DNA of 64,000 nucleotides from an uncultured Verrucomicrobiota bacterium (GTDB taxonomy: Bacteria; Verrucomicrobiota; Kiritimatiellia; Kiritimatiellales; Tichowtungiaceae), in contig CAIKGD010000016.1 of assembly GCA_903826865.1 (NCBI GenBank), positions 25,885 through 89,884 of the forward strand, written 5' to 3'. The notes beneath the pieces are model-generated. The model was given only the letters and a program-made list of their open reading frames with translations, did no database searches and was not told where the DNA came from. A program made the translations under genes and the position numbers. Below are positions 20,240 to 28,855 of the stretch, piece by piece (position 1 is the stretch's first letter; each line of letters begins with the position of its first letter).

Positions 20240-20470
20240 ATGGCCTACAAAACTAAAGTCAGAAAGATCGGTAATTCGCTGGGGATCGTGCTCCCCAAAG
20301 AAGTGCTGCAGGCGATGAAGGTCGAAGAGGGTGCAACGCTGTACATCACCGAAGCGCCGGAGCACTCGGTTCAGATGACACCGGAGCGTCCTGGTTTTGC
20401 GGAGAAAGCAAAACTGGCCGACGATCTTATGAAGCGTTATCGCAACGCCCTGCGGGAACTGGCGAAATGA
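20240..20470 (+). CDS. AbrB/MazE-type antitoxin
   Basis: TKVRKIGNSLGIVLPKEVLQAMKVEEGATLYI SpoVT-AbrB motif; ATGA overlap with doc-like toxin. Confidence 0.92.
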   Translation: MAYKTKVRKIGNSLGIVLPKEVLQAMKVEEGATLYITEAPEHSVQMTPERPGFAEKAKLADDLMKRYRNALRELAK

Positions 20471-20862
20471 AAGAGCCGGTTTGGATTGATGCGGCCGATG
20501 TGTATTCATTTCAACTCGAAATGCTCGCGGCATTTGGCGGACTTGCCGGTGTGCGGGACGAAGGACTTCTGCATTCCGCTTTAAGCCGCCCGCAGAATCT
20601 TTTTGCCTATGGGAAGCCGACGCTGTTTGAGCTGGCGGCGGAATATGCATTGGGCATTGTTAAGAACCATCCTTTTCTTGACGGCAACAAGCGCGCCGGC
20701 TTCATGGCGTCTGCGCTGTTTCTGGAGGCAAACGGACGGCGTTTTTCTGCACCCGAAGAAGAGGTTGTTCTGCAAACGCTGGCGCTGGCCGCCGGAGAGA
20801 TTGATCAGAAAGAATACGCGCTCTGGCTGAAAGCCTCCTGTCAGAAGAGAAAAAGGCTGTAG
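20467..20862 (+). CDS. Doc-type (Fic-fold) toxin
   Basis: KNHPFLDGNKRAGFMASALFLEANG = Doc HxFxDGNKR motif. Confidence 0.93.
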   Translation: MKEPVWIDAADVYSFQLEMLAAFGGLAGVRDEGLLHSALSRPQNLFAYGKPTLFELAAEYALGIVKNHPFLDGNKRAGFMASALFLEANGRRFSAPEEEVVLQTLALAAGEIDQKEYALWLKASCQKRKRL

Positions 20863-20890
20863 GCTTTAGACCTGAGGCTGGAGGTTTCAG
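20854..20890. repeat. Degenerate 7-bp-period repeat overlapping the toxin stop codon
   Basis: AGGCTGT AGGCTTT AGACCTG AGGCTGG AGGTTTC. Confidence 0.6.
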
Positions 20891-20922
20891 AGCATGTTCT
20901 GTCTGGTTAGTCGCAATTCATA

Positions 20923-20976
20923 GGTAGGGCGCTTTCGCCGAAAGCGCCGCGGACGGCTCGGCGAGCCGTCCCTACC
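20923..20976. repeat. Palindromic element, nested three-way-junction shape
   Basis: GGTAGGG...CCCTACC outer stem enclosing GGCGCTTT/AAAGCGCC and GGACGGCTC/GAGCCGTCC hairpins. Confidence 0.75.
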
Positions 20977-21074
20977 CAATCGAATAAATACCGAATTCTA
21001 CACGGAACTGGTATCAGTTCATGAAAAGACGAACCGTTTTCATAGTTCATCTTTCATAATTCATCATTTCTCCC

Positions 21075-22286
21075 TCAATCTCCGTAGCCGTAGTTGTCCA
21101 CCACGAAGTCGAGGTCTTTGTCGCCGCGGCCGGACAGGTTGACGAGAATGGTGCCGGACTTCATCTCTTTGGCTTTTTTCATGGCGAAGGCGACGGCGTG
21201 CGCGCTTTCGAGCGCCGGGATGATGCCTTCCGAGCGGCAGAGGGTGAAGAATCCGTTGAGGCATTCCTTGTCGTCGATGGCGGTGTATTTTATGCGGCCT
21301 TCATCTTTAAGGTGGCTGTGTTCGGGGCCGACGCCGGGATAGTCAAGTCCGCTGGCGATGGAGTAGACCGGCGAGGGCTCGCCTTTTTCGTCCTGCAGGA
21401 GGTAGCACTTGAAGCCGTGGATGATGCCGGGTTTGCCGTAGGTCGCGGTGGCGGCGTGGTCGCCGGTTTTCGGTCCGCGGCCCAGCGGTTCAACACCCCA
21501 GATTTCGCACGGGTCGTTGAGGAAGCCGGAGAAGAGGCCCATCGCGTTGCTGCCGCCGCCGACGCAGGCGGTGATGAGGTTCGGCAGTCCGCCGGTCATT
21601 TCCAGAAACTGTTCGCGCGCTTCGACGCCGACGACGTGCTGGAAGTCGCGCACCATCATCGGGAACGGATGCGGGCCGACGACAGAGCCGATGCAGTAGA
21701 TGGAGTTGACCGGATCGGTCAGGTAGGCCACGAACGCGGAATCAACGGCTTCTTTCAGGGTTTTGAGTCCGGCGGAAACCGGCACAACTTTAGCGCCGAG
21801 CAGTTTCATGCGCACGACGTTCGGATGCTCTTTGATGATGTCCACTTCACCCATGTGGATTTCGCATTCAAGGCCGAAGTAGGCGGCGGCGGTGGCGAGC
21901 GCGACGCCGTGCTGGCCCGCGCCGGTTTCGGCGATGAGCTTTTTCTTGCCCATATATTTAGCCAGCAGGCCTTCGCCCATGCAGTGGTTGATTTTGTGCG
22001 CGCCGGTGTGGTTCAGGTCTTCGCGCTTGAGGTAAATCTGCGCGCCGCCGCATTTTTCGGAAAGCCGGGCGGCGTGATAGACGGGCGTCGGGCGGCCCTG
22101 ATAGTGCTTGCGGATGGAGCGCAGTTCTTCGATAAAGCGGTGCGAGCGGCTAATTTTAAGGTAAGCGTCGTTGATTTCTTTCATCGGGCCGACGAGCTGC
22201 GGCGGGATATAGGCTCCGCCGTACTGTCCGAAACGGCCTTCTGCATCGGGGGTGTTCTCCAGATAATGGCGATAATCTTTTTTCAT
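21075..22286 (-). CDS. trpB: Tryptophan synthase beta subunit, paralog 1
   Basis: [28 protein letters not shown] lysine motif, [21 protein letters not shown]. Confidence 0.96.
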   Translation of the reverse strand: MKKDYRHYLENTPDAEGRFGQYGGAYIPPQLVGPMKEINDAYLKISRSHRFIEELRSIRKHYQGRPTPVYHAARLSEKCGGAQIYLKREDLNHTGAHKINHCMGEGLLAKYMGKKKLIAETGAGQHGVALATAAAYFGLECEIHMGEVDIIKEHPNVVRMKLLGAKVVPVSAGLKTLKEAVDSAFVAYLTDPVNSIYCIGSVVGPHPFPMMVRDFQHVVGVEAREQFLEMTGGLPNLITACVGGGSNAMGLFSGFLNDPCEIWGVEPLGRGPKTGDHAATATYGKPGIIHGFKCYLLQDEKGEPSPVYSIASGLDYPGVGPEHSHLKDEGRIKYTAIDDKECLNGFFTLCRSEGIIPALESAHAVAFAMKKAKEMKSGTILVNLSGRGDKDLDFVVDNYGYGD

Positions 22287-22469
22287 CGGGCAGCTCCTTT
22301 AAAGGTTGTTGAGAAAACAGGGCCGGAGCGTAGGATAAAAACCGGCGGTGGGCAAGTCTGCCCTTCTATCCTCCAAGTCCCTAAAGAAACGCTTGTGCCG
22401 CGCCCCGCGCCGCTGTTACAGTCCACACGTTGATTTCATAAACCGAACGAAACCAAGGAGTATCCGCGA

Positions 22470-23117
22470 ATGAATATTTTGCATGTGTGCGCCAACCCGA
22501 AGCCTATCGAGCAGTCTGTCTCTAAACAGCTCGCCGCACGCTTTTTCGGCAAACTGATGGAGCTTAATCCTGACGTTGAACTCAATAACGTCGACCTCTA
22601 TCAGGATAAACCGCCATACTACTCCAACGATCTCTACCGCCGCTGCTGGATGCCGGTCTTCGACGCGGCCTACGAACCGACCAAAGCCGAAGAAGCCGCA
22701 GCGAACTATGCGCAGAAACAGGCCGAAGCCTTTAAACAGGCGGACGTCCTTGTGCTCACCATGCCGATGTGGAACTTCGCCATGCCGGCCGTGATGAAGG
22801 CGTGGATGGATCAGGTGATTACTCCCGGCCTGACCTTCGAACTCAGCGCCACCGGCCCGAAACCGCTGCATAACGTTACCAGTATCGTATTGCTGGTTGC
22901 CTCCGGCGGTATCTATAAGGAAGACGACGACCGCGACGCGCTGACCCGTCAGGTGCGTGCCGCCTTCGGATTCATCGGAATCAAAGATGTCCGGATCGCC
23001 TGGGCCGACGGCCAGAACCCGCTTTTCTTCAGCGACAGCGAAGTCCGCCGCGAAACAGCCTTTGAAGCGGCCGAAGAACTGGCCGAGGAGCTCGCGGAGG
23101 AAAGCGCAGAAGGATAG
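22470..23117 (+). CDS. FMN-dependent NADH-azoreductase / flavodoxin-like oxidoreductase
   Basis: MPMWNFAMPAVMKAWMDQVITPGLTFEL, LVASGGIY. Confidence 0.88.
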   Translation: MNILHVCANPKPIEQSVSKQLAARFFGKLMELNPDVELNNVDLYQDKPPYYSNDLYRRCWMPVFDAAYEPTKAEEAAANYAQKQAEAFKQADVLVLTMPMWNFAMPAVMKAWMDQVITPGLTFELSATGPKPLHNVTSIVLLVASGGIYKEDDDRDALTRQVRAAFGFIGIKDVRIAWADGQNPLFFSDSEVRRETAFEAAEELAEELAEESAEG

Positions 23118-23147
23118 CGCTCCGGCCTTCCACCGCTCTATTGTTCC

Positions 23148-23792
23148 ATGGATGTTTCTATGAGCGTGTTTGTTAAAATCTGCGGAATCTGCTCCAAGAA
23201 CGATCTGGAGCAGATTTGCGCTTTAGAGCCGGACGCGATCGGCTTTATTTTCTGGCCGCGGGCCAAACGCTACGTGCGCCCCGAGCAGGTCGCCAGCTGG
23301 CTGAAAAGTATTCCCGAGCAGATTAAAAAGGTCGGTGTCTTTGTGGAACCGCCGCCCGGCGAGGTCGAAGCGGTGGCTATCGCCTGCCACCTCGACATTA
23401 TTCAGATCCATCTGATTTCCAATGACTGGAAAATCGAGCGCCCGCTTTTTCAGGGGCTGGAAACCTGGATCTCGCCGCGCATGGGCGAAGGAGTCACCCG
23501 CAGTATTCTGCACGCGGTTGAGCCCGAACCTTCCGTATTGCTGGCCGATTCGTTTGATCCGGCCACGGTCGGCGGCACCGGCAAGCTCAGCAGCTGGGAC
23601 CGCGCGATCGCCCTGAAAACCGAAGTCAGAATACCGGTCATGCTGGCGGGCGGCCTCACGCCCGAAAATGTGCGCGATGCGATCACCGCAGTAAAACCGT
23701 GGGGCGTAGATGTCAGCTCCGGTGTCGAAAAAGAGCCGGGCGTCAAAGAACTCCGCAAAGTAAAGCAGTTTATAGAAAGAGCAAGACAATGA
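23148..23792 (+). CDS. trpF: Phosphoribosylanthranilate isomerase
   Basis: [52 protein letters not shown]. Confidence 0.96.
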   Translation: MDVSMSVFVKICGICSKNDLEQICALEPDAIGFIFWPRAKRYVRPEQVASWLKSIPEQIKKVGVFVEPPPGEVEAVAIACHLDIIQIHLISNDWKIERPLFQGLETWISPRMGEGVTRSILHAVEPEPSVLLADSFDPATVGGTGKLSSWDRAIALKTEVRIPVMLAGGLTPENVRDAITAVKPWGVDVSSGVEKEPGVKELRKVKQFIERARQ

Positions 23793-24991
23793 AATCAGCC
23801 CGGCCCGATTCGCAGGGGCACTTCGGCCCGTACGGCGGCATCTTTGTTCCTGAAACCCTGATGGAGCCGCTCCGCGAACTGACGCGGGTTTACAAAGTTG
23901 CACAGAAAGATCCCGCTTTCAAAAAGGAACTCGATTACTACCTGCGCGAGTATGTCGGCCGTCCGTCGCCGCTCTGGTTCGCGCAGCGGATGACCGCACA
24001 GCTCGGCGGTCCGAAAATTTATCTCAAACGCGAAGACCTCAACCACACCGGCGCGCACAAAATCAATAATGTGGTCGGACAGGCGCTGCTGGCGCGGCGG
24101 CTGGGCAAAACGCGGCTGATCGCCGAAACCGGCGCAGGCCAGCACGGCGTCGCTACCGCCACTGCTGCCGCGCTCTTCGGTATGGAGTGTACCGTTTACA
24201 TGGGCAAAGTGGATATGGAGCGGCAGGCGCTGAATGTTTTCCGCATGGAAAGCCTCGGCGCGAAAGTCGTTGCCGTTACCGCCGGACAGCAGACGCTCAA
24301 AGAGGCGATTAACGAAGCGATGCGCGACTGGGTCAGCAACCTGCGCAACACGCACTATGTTCTCGGCACCGCTTTCGGCCCGCATCCGTACCCGATGATC
24401 GTGCGCGATTTCCAGAGCGTCATCGGCAAAGAAGCGCGCAAACAGATTCTGAAAGCCGAAGGACGCCTGCCGGCCGCCGTCATCGCCTGCGTCGGCGGCG
24501 GCAGCAACGCGATCGGCATTTTCAGCGCCTTTATAAAAGATGAAGGCGTCCGTCTGATCGGCGTCGAAGCCGGCGGACTCGGCATTGTACCCGGCAAACA
24601 CGCCGCGCGTTTCGCCGGCGGCAAAGTCGGCGTGCTGCAGGGCACAAAAAGTTACGTTCTGCAGGATGATGACGGACAGATTCTGCTGACGCACTCCGTC
24701 AGCGCCGGACTCGATTACGCCTCCGTCGGCCCCGAACACGCGATGCTGCACGACACCGGCCGCGCGGAATACACCTACATAGAAGACGCCGACGCCGTGG
24801 CCGGATTCGATCAGCTCGCGCAGTGGGAAGGCATTCTGCCCGCGCTCGAAAGCTCGCATGCCATCGCATGGGTCGTAAAAAATGCCGGGCAGTTTGCCAA
24901 AAACGACATTGTCATCATCAACGTTTCCGGCCGCGGCGACAAAGACGTTCAGCAGATCGCAGAGTGGAAAAAGGGACAGAGTACAAAATAA
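23789..24991 (+). CDS. trpB: Tryptophan synthase beta subunit, paralog 2
   Basis: [53 protein letters not shown]; overlaps trpF end. Confidence 0.97.
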   Translation: MKSARPDSQGHFGPYGGIFVPETLMEPLRELTRVYKVAQKDPAFKKELDYYLREYVGRPSPLWFAQRMTAQLGGPKIYLKREDLNHTGAHKINNVVGQALLARRLGKTRLIAETGAGQHGVATATAAALFGMECTVYMGKVDMERQALNVFRMESLGAKVVAVTAGQQTLKEAINEAMRDWVSNLRNTHYVLGTAFGPHPYPMIVRDFQSVIGKEARKQILKAEGRLPAAVIACVGGGSNAIGIFSAFIKDEGVRLIGVEAGGLGIVPGKHAARFAGGKVGVLQGTKSYVLQDDDGQILLTHSVSAGLDYASVGPEHAMLHDTGRAEYTYIEDADAVAGFDQLAQWEGILPALESSHAIAWVVKNAGQFAKNDIVIINVSGRGDKDVQQIAEWKKGQSTK

Positions 24992-25002
24992 GAAAGGATG
25001 CC

Positions 25003-25851
25003 ATGCACAGAGCAAAGAAGGTTGAGCGGTGGTTAGGTGTCGCAATCAGCGGATTCTTTATTCTTACTGCAACGGCCGAAAAACTGCCGCTTCCGGCAGA
25101 CGGGGAATATATTGCCAACGACATGGAGAGTCAGCAACTCGCTCTGGCCGGGAAAATTGTAAAAATAAAGTTCAACCGGATATCCTATGCAGAAAAAGCA
25201 AAGGGTGAGCTGTACGCCGGCAATCTGCGTTCGTGTGTAAAACCGCAAGGGGACAGCTATGGCGACGTACCGGGAGTTCAGGTGCGGTTTCCAAAGGAAG
25301 GAGTGGGCTTTTTTTCAAAATTTATTCCTAAACCCGGAATTGGAACAGAAGAGTGGATTGCTTCCATGATCGCGTCTGATCGCGGGGAAGTCTACGTTCA
25401 GATCAGCACAAACGCCAAGGCAGGCTTTCTAGCCCTCGGGGATCGTTGTGAAAAGGACGGCGACGAAGCAAAATACGGATGGTCCGCAGACACAGAAGTT
25501 CCGGATTTAGCGGGTCAGAAGAAAGTATCCGTCAGCGATCTGGCTCTTTTTCCGGAACAACTGAATGGAAAAGTTGTGCAGCTGGAGTTTTACCAAGTAA
25601 AACGCATCAAGCAGAAAACGGCTGAAGAATTCAGTGCCTTCGTTTCTTGCGGCAGCGGACACGCTATGATTCCGATTACATTTCCGGCCGCGGCAAGCGT
25701 GTTCTTTAAGGAAATAGCGGATCGGCAAACGGATCCTAAAGCGTGCAGCGTATATGCCCAAGTAACGGTCAGCCCGAAAGGCCTGGTTTCTTTGGAGGCA
25801 AAAGGCCGGCGCGCAATCGGGGAAGGCGTAGATGCCGCATATAAGTGGTAA
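25003..25851 (+). CDS. Hypothetical secreted protein with two copies of a '..YxW'-ending domain
   Basis: Signal-like N-terminus; two segments resembling the C-terminal repeats of the 40943-42970 protein. Confidence 0.7.
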   Translation: MHRAKKVERWLGVAISGFFILTATAEKLPLPADGEYIANDMESQQLALAGKIVKIKFNRISYAEKAKGELYAGNLRSCVKPQGDSYGDVPGVQVRFPKEGVGFFSKFIPKPGIGTEEWIASMIASDRGEVYVQISTNAKAGFLALGDRCEKDGDEAKYGWSADTEVPDLAGQKKVSVSDLALFPEQLNGKVVQLEFYQVKRIKQKTAEEFSAFVSCGSGHAMIPITFPAAASVFFKEIADRQTDPKACSVYAQVTVSPKGLVSLEAKGRRAIGEGVDAAYKW

Positions 25852-25863
25852 AGGGGTTCCGCA

Positions 25864-26742
25864 ATGCCCATTAAAAGCATGACAGGCTTCGGCGCGGCCT
25901 CTGCGCGTTCAGAAAGCGCGCTGGTAACGGTCGAGCTGAGCGCGGTAAACCGCAAACAGCTTGATGTCGTAGTTCGTCTGCCGCCGCCGCTCACGGCGCT
26001 CGAGTCGCGCGTCCAGAAAATCATTCAGGAACATATTTCACGCGGGCGGATCAGCGGCGCGGTTCTGCTGGAGTCCGCGAACGGCGGCGCGATGATGCAG
26101 ATTGATGAGAAACGCGCTGCCGAAACGATCGGCAGGCTGCGAAGCGCAGCGAAAAAACTGAACCTCAAGGACGATTTGAGCGCCGGAGTGCTTTTGCAGA
26201 TTCCCGGGTTGCTGAAAATGCAGACGGCCGAACAGCATCCGGAAGAAATTTTCCAAACACTGGAAAAAGCTCTGCTGGCCGCGCTGAAGAAGCTTGATGT
26301 AATGCGGCTTCGTGAAGGCAAAGCGCTTGAAAACGATCTGCTGGCGCGGCTCAAGCTGCTTGAACAGATGCTTGCGGCCGTTAAACCCCGCGCGCCGCAG
26401 ATTGTTTCCGGTTACCGGAAAAAACTTTTACAGGGACTGGATGCGGCGGGACTGAAAAATGCCGCCATGGACGAACGGATCATCAAAGAGATCGCGCTGT
26501 TCGCCGAGCGCAGCGATATTGCAGAAGAGATTACGCGGCTGGAAAGCCACCTGCAGCAGTTTAAAAAAATTCTGCGCGGCGGCGAGCCCGCCGGACGTCC
26601 GCTCGATTTTCTGGCGCAGGAGCTTTTCCGCGAAATCAACACGATCGGTTCGAAAGCGAACGATCTGAAAATCACGGAACAGGTGGTGCGTTTTAAAACC
26701 GAGCTCGAACGCATCCGGGAGCAGATTCAGAATGTCGAGTAA
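25864..26742 (+). CDS. YicC family endoribonuclease-like protein
   Basis: IKSMTGFGAA N-terminus; C-terminal EINTIGSKANDLKITEQVVRFKTELERIREQIQNVE. Confidence 0.95.
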   Translation: MPIKSMTGFGAASARSESALVTVELSAVNRKQLDVVVRLPPPLTALESRVQKIIQEHISRGRISGAVLLESANGGAMMQIDEKRAAETIGRLRSAAKKLNLKDDLSAGVLLQIPGLLKMQTAEQHPEEIFQTLEKALLAALKKLDVMRLREGKALENDLLARLKLLEQMLAAVKPRAPQIVSGYRKKLLQGLDAAGLKNAAMDERIIKEIALFAERSDIAEEITRLESHLQQFKKILRGGEPAGRPLDFLAQELFREINTIGSKANDLKITEQVVRFKTELERIREQIQNVE

Positions 26743-27337
26743 GTGCAACCCGCTGCTGCTGGTAATTTCCGCGCCGTCGGGCGCGGGGAAATCATCGCTG
26801 TGCAACCGGCTGATCGAAAAATTTCCGGAGATGGTGTATTCGATTTCCTGCACAACGCGCGCGCCGCGCGGCAGTGAACAGAACGGCGTGCATTATCATT
26901 TTCTTTCCGAGCAGGAATTCTGCGCGCGCATCGCCGCCGGCGATTTTCTGGAGCATGCGCTGGTGCACGGCAACCGCTACGGAACCCTGAAGCAGACCGT
27001 GTACGACGCGCTGGCGCAGGGCCGTGACATCATTATGGATATTGATGTACAGGGCGCACAGCAGATCCGCCGCGCGTGTGAAGCGCTACCCGATGATGAT
27101 GTGATTAAAAAAAGTTTCGTTGATATTTTTATCGCGCCGCCTTCCATGGAGGAATTGCGCCGCCGTTTGTGCGGACGTTCCACCGACAGTGACGAAGTGA
27201 TTGAGCGGCGCATGCGCAACGCGCACGAAGAAATGAAGCATCAGCCGCATTATCAGCACACGGTTATCAATGATGTTTTTGAAAAAACGGTCGATGAACT
27301 TGCAGAAATCATCACGCGCGGACACCACAACCGGTAG
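26732..27337 (+). CDS. gmk: Guanylate kinase
   Basis: LLVISAPSGAGKSSLCNRLIEKFP; SCTTRAPRGSEQNGVHYHF. Confidence 0.97.
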   Translation: MSSKCNPLLLVISAPSGAGKSSLCNRLIEKFPEMVYSISCTTRAPRGSEQNGVHYHFLSEQEFCARIAAGDFLEHALVHGNRYGTLKQTVYDALAQGRDIIMDIDVQGAQQIRRACEALPDDDVIKKSFVDIFIAPPSMEELRRRLCGRSTDSDEVIERRMRNAHEEMKHQPHYQHTVINDVFEKTVDELAEIITRGHHNR

Positions 27338-27415
27338 TAAAATTTTTTTTGTTTTCCACAAACTGTAGTTGCAAGTAAAAAAAATTACCGCTATACCTTC
27401 GCATGTACAGGGACA

Positions 27416-27466
27416 GGCTGACGTGAAGAAGCGAGAGAGAAGCGGGTAGTAGAAGTGACGTCAGCC
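27416..27466 (+). promoter_or_regulatory. Leader inverted repeat upstream of the KAV-only small protein
   Basis: GGCTGACGT (27416-27424) / ACGTCAGCC (27458-27466), perfect 9-bp arms. Confidence 0.5.
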
Positions 27467-27505
27467 GGATAGAAGGGTTAACCCAAGTCACAAAGGAGAC
27501 AGGAA

Positions 27506-27619
27506 ATGGCAGCTAAGAAAAAAGTAGCGAAGAAGAAAGTAGCGAAGAAGGCCGTTAAAAAAGTAGCGAAAAAGAAAGTCGCGAAAAAGGCCGTTAAAAA
27601 AGTCGCTAAAAAGAAATAA
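27506..27619 (+). CDS. 37-aa lysine-rich histone H1-like small protein (MAAKKKVAKKKVAKKAVKKVAKKKVAKKAVKKVAKKK)
   Basis: Short ORF below the ORF-track cutoff; RBS aaaggagacagg; own rho-independent terminator; 39-bp internal tandem repeat. Confidence 0.8.
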   Translation: MAAKKKVAKKKVAKKAVKKVAKKKVAKKAVKKVAKKK

Positions 27620-27643
27620 CAGCCTCGGCTGATTAATTCTGAA

Positions 27644-27671
27644 CAGCCCCGGTTTCCGGGGCTGTTTTTTT
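27644..27671 (+). terminator. Rho-independent terminator
   Basis: CAGCCCCGG-TTT-CCGGGGCTG then TTTTTTT, perfect 9-bp stem. Confidence 0.95.
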
Positions 27672-27749
27672 ATATCCGCAGTTTTTCGTTTCCTTTGAAA
27701 AAACCACCCGCTATCCTCACGCCAATTTAACAGAAGCAGGCCGCGCCGT

Positions 27750-28205
27750 ATGAAATGTCCGAAGTGCGAGCATCGTGAAAACAAAGTTATAGACAGCCGC
27801 GAAGTGCGGGAAGGCACCGCCATCCGCCGCCGCCGGCTTTGCCTGAACTGCGGGCACCGGTTCACCACCTATGAAGAAGTTCTGCGCGCCGCGCTGCAGG
27901 TCATCAAGCGCGACGGCCGCCGCGAAGAGCTTTCCCGCGAAAAACTGATGCAAAGCATCGTGGTTGCCTGCCAGAAACGGCCGATCAGCATCCAGCAGAT
28001 CGAGCAGATGACCAGCAGTGTCATCACACAGGGCGAAGCCGAATACGAACGCGAAATTCCTTCCACCGCGCTCGGCACCAAAGTAATGGCGCTGCTCGAA
28101 AAACTTGATGAAGTCGCCTATGTGCGTTTTGCCTCCGTTTACCGGCGCTTCAAAGACGTCAATCAATTCATGAACGAAGCCGAAAGGCTGATCGGGCGCG
28201 AATGA
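27750..28205 (+). CDS. nrdR: Transcriptional repressor NrdR
   Basis: MKCPKCEHRENKVIDSREVREGTAIRRRRLCLNCGHRFTTYE Zn-ribbon plus ATP-cone. Confidence 0.98.
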   Translation: MKCPKCEHRENKVIDSREVREGTAIRRRRLCLNCGHRFTTYEEVLRAALQVIKRDGRREELSREKLMQSIVVACQKRPISIQQIEQMTSSVITQGEAEYEREIPSTALGTKVMALLEKLDEVAYVRFASVYRRFKDVNQFMNEAERLIGRE

Positions 28206-28855
28206 TTGATATGTACCAGAGCCGCCGGCTTGATGAACGCCGTCTTTGGTCCGGCCATGTACAGCAGCTTTTCCAAACACTGGAAATCGACGGCCGCGCC
28301 GCCGCGCAGGACATCTCCGAAAGTGTGGCGGTTTTCTGTCAGCATCACGCGCACATGCCGGAGCACACGCTTTCGCTGCTTATGGCCCGTTCGTTCTGCA
28401 TCGCCGGCGACGCCGAAGCCGCCGGACGGATTCTCCGCCATGACCGTACGCACTGTTCGCATACCGGATCGTGGCTCGAAGTGCTTTCCTCCGGATATCC
28501 GTTTCCCGAACTCTATCCTCTTTTTTCCTCCCGCGCCTTGCGGCCGCAGAGTCTGACTTCCGCGGGGCCGCTCTGGGTGCTCGATTTCGACCGGATCCAG
28601 CTGACCGAGGCCGACCGCCATGAACTGATTCTGTTTCAAACCGTGCGGACGCTGACGGAAAAAGTTTCCAACGTCTGGAAAAAAACAGACGGGCGGGGCA
28701 CGCTCGGCGTAAAGGGGCTTCTGCGGCTGACACAATTTGTCCGCGGCAGACAGGACTCGCACCAGCTTTCCGGCCACATTCGCGATGTGCTGGCGCTCCG
28801 CGCGCGCAAAAACGGCTGGGCTGCCTCGCCGTCTGTGCTCCTCTTAGACCTTTGA
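28202..28855 (+). CDS. Hypothetical protein
   Basis: ORF overlapping nrdR stop and lnt start; operon-like spacing. Confidence 0.6.
   Translation: MIDMYQSRRLDERRLWSGHVQQLFQTLEIDGRAAAQDISESVAVFCQHHAHMPEHTLSLLMARSFCIAGDAEAAGRILRHDRTHCSHTGSWLEVLSSGYPFPELYPLFSSRALRPQSLTSAGPLWVLDFDRIQLTEADRHELILFQTVRTLTEKVSNVWKKTDGRGTLGVKGLLRLTQFVRGRQDSHQLSGHIRDVLALRARKNGWAASPSVLLLDL

Noticed and set aside
21198-22433. 411-aa plus-strand ORF
   Set aside because: Antisense to trpB paralog 1; low-complexity shadow translation.
23795-25045. 416-aa minus-strand ORF
   Set aside because: Antisense to trpB paralog 2.
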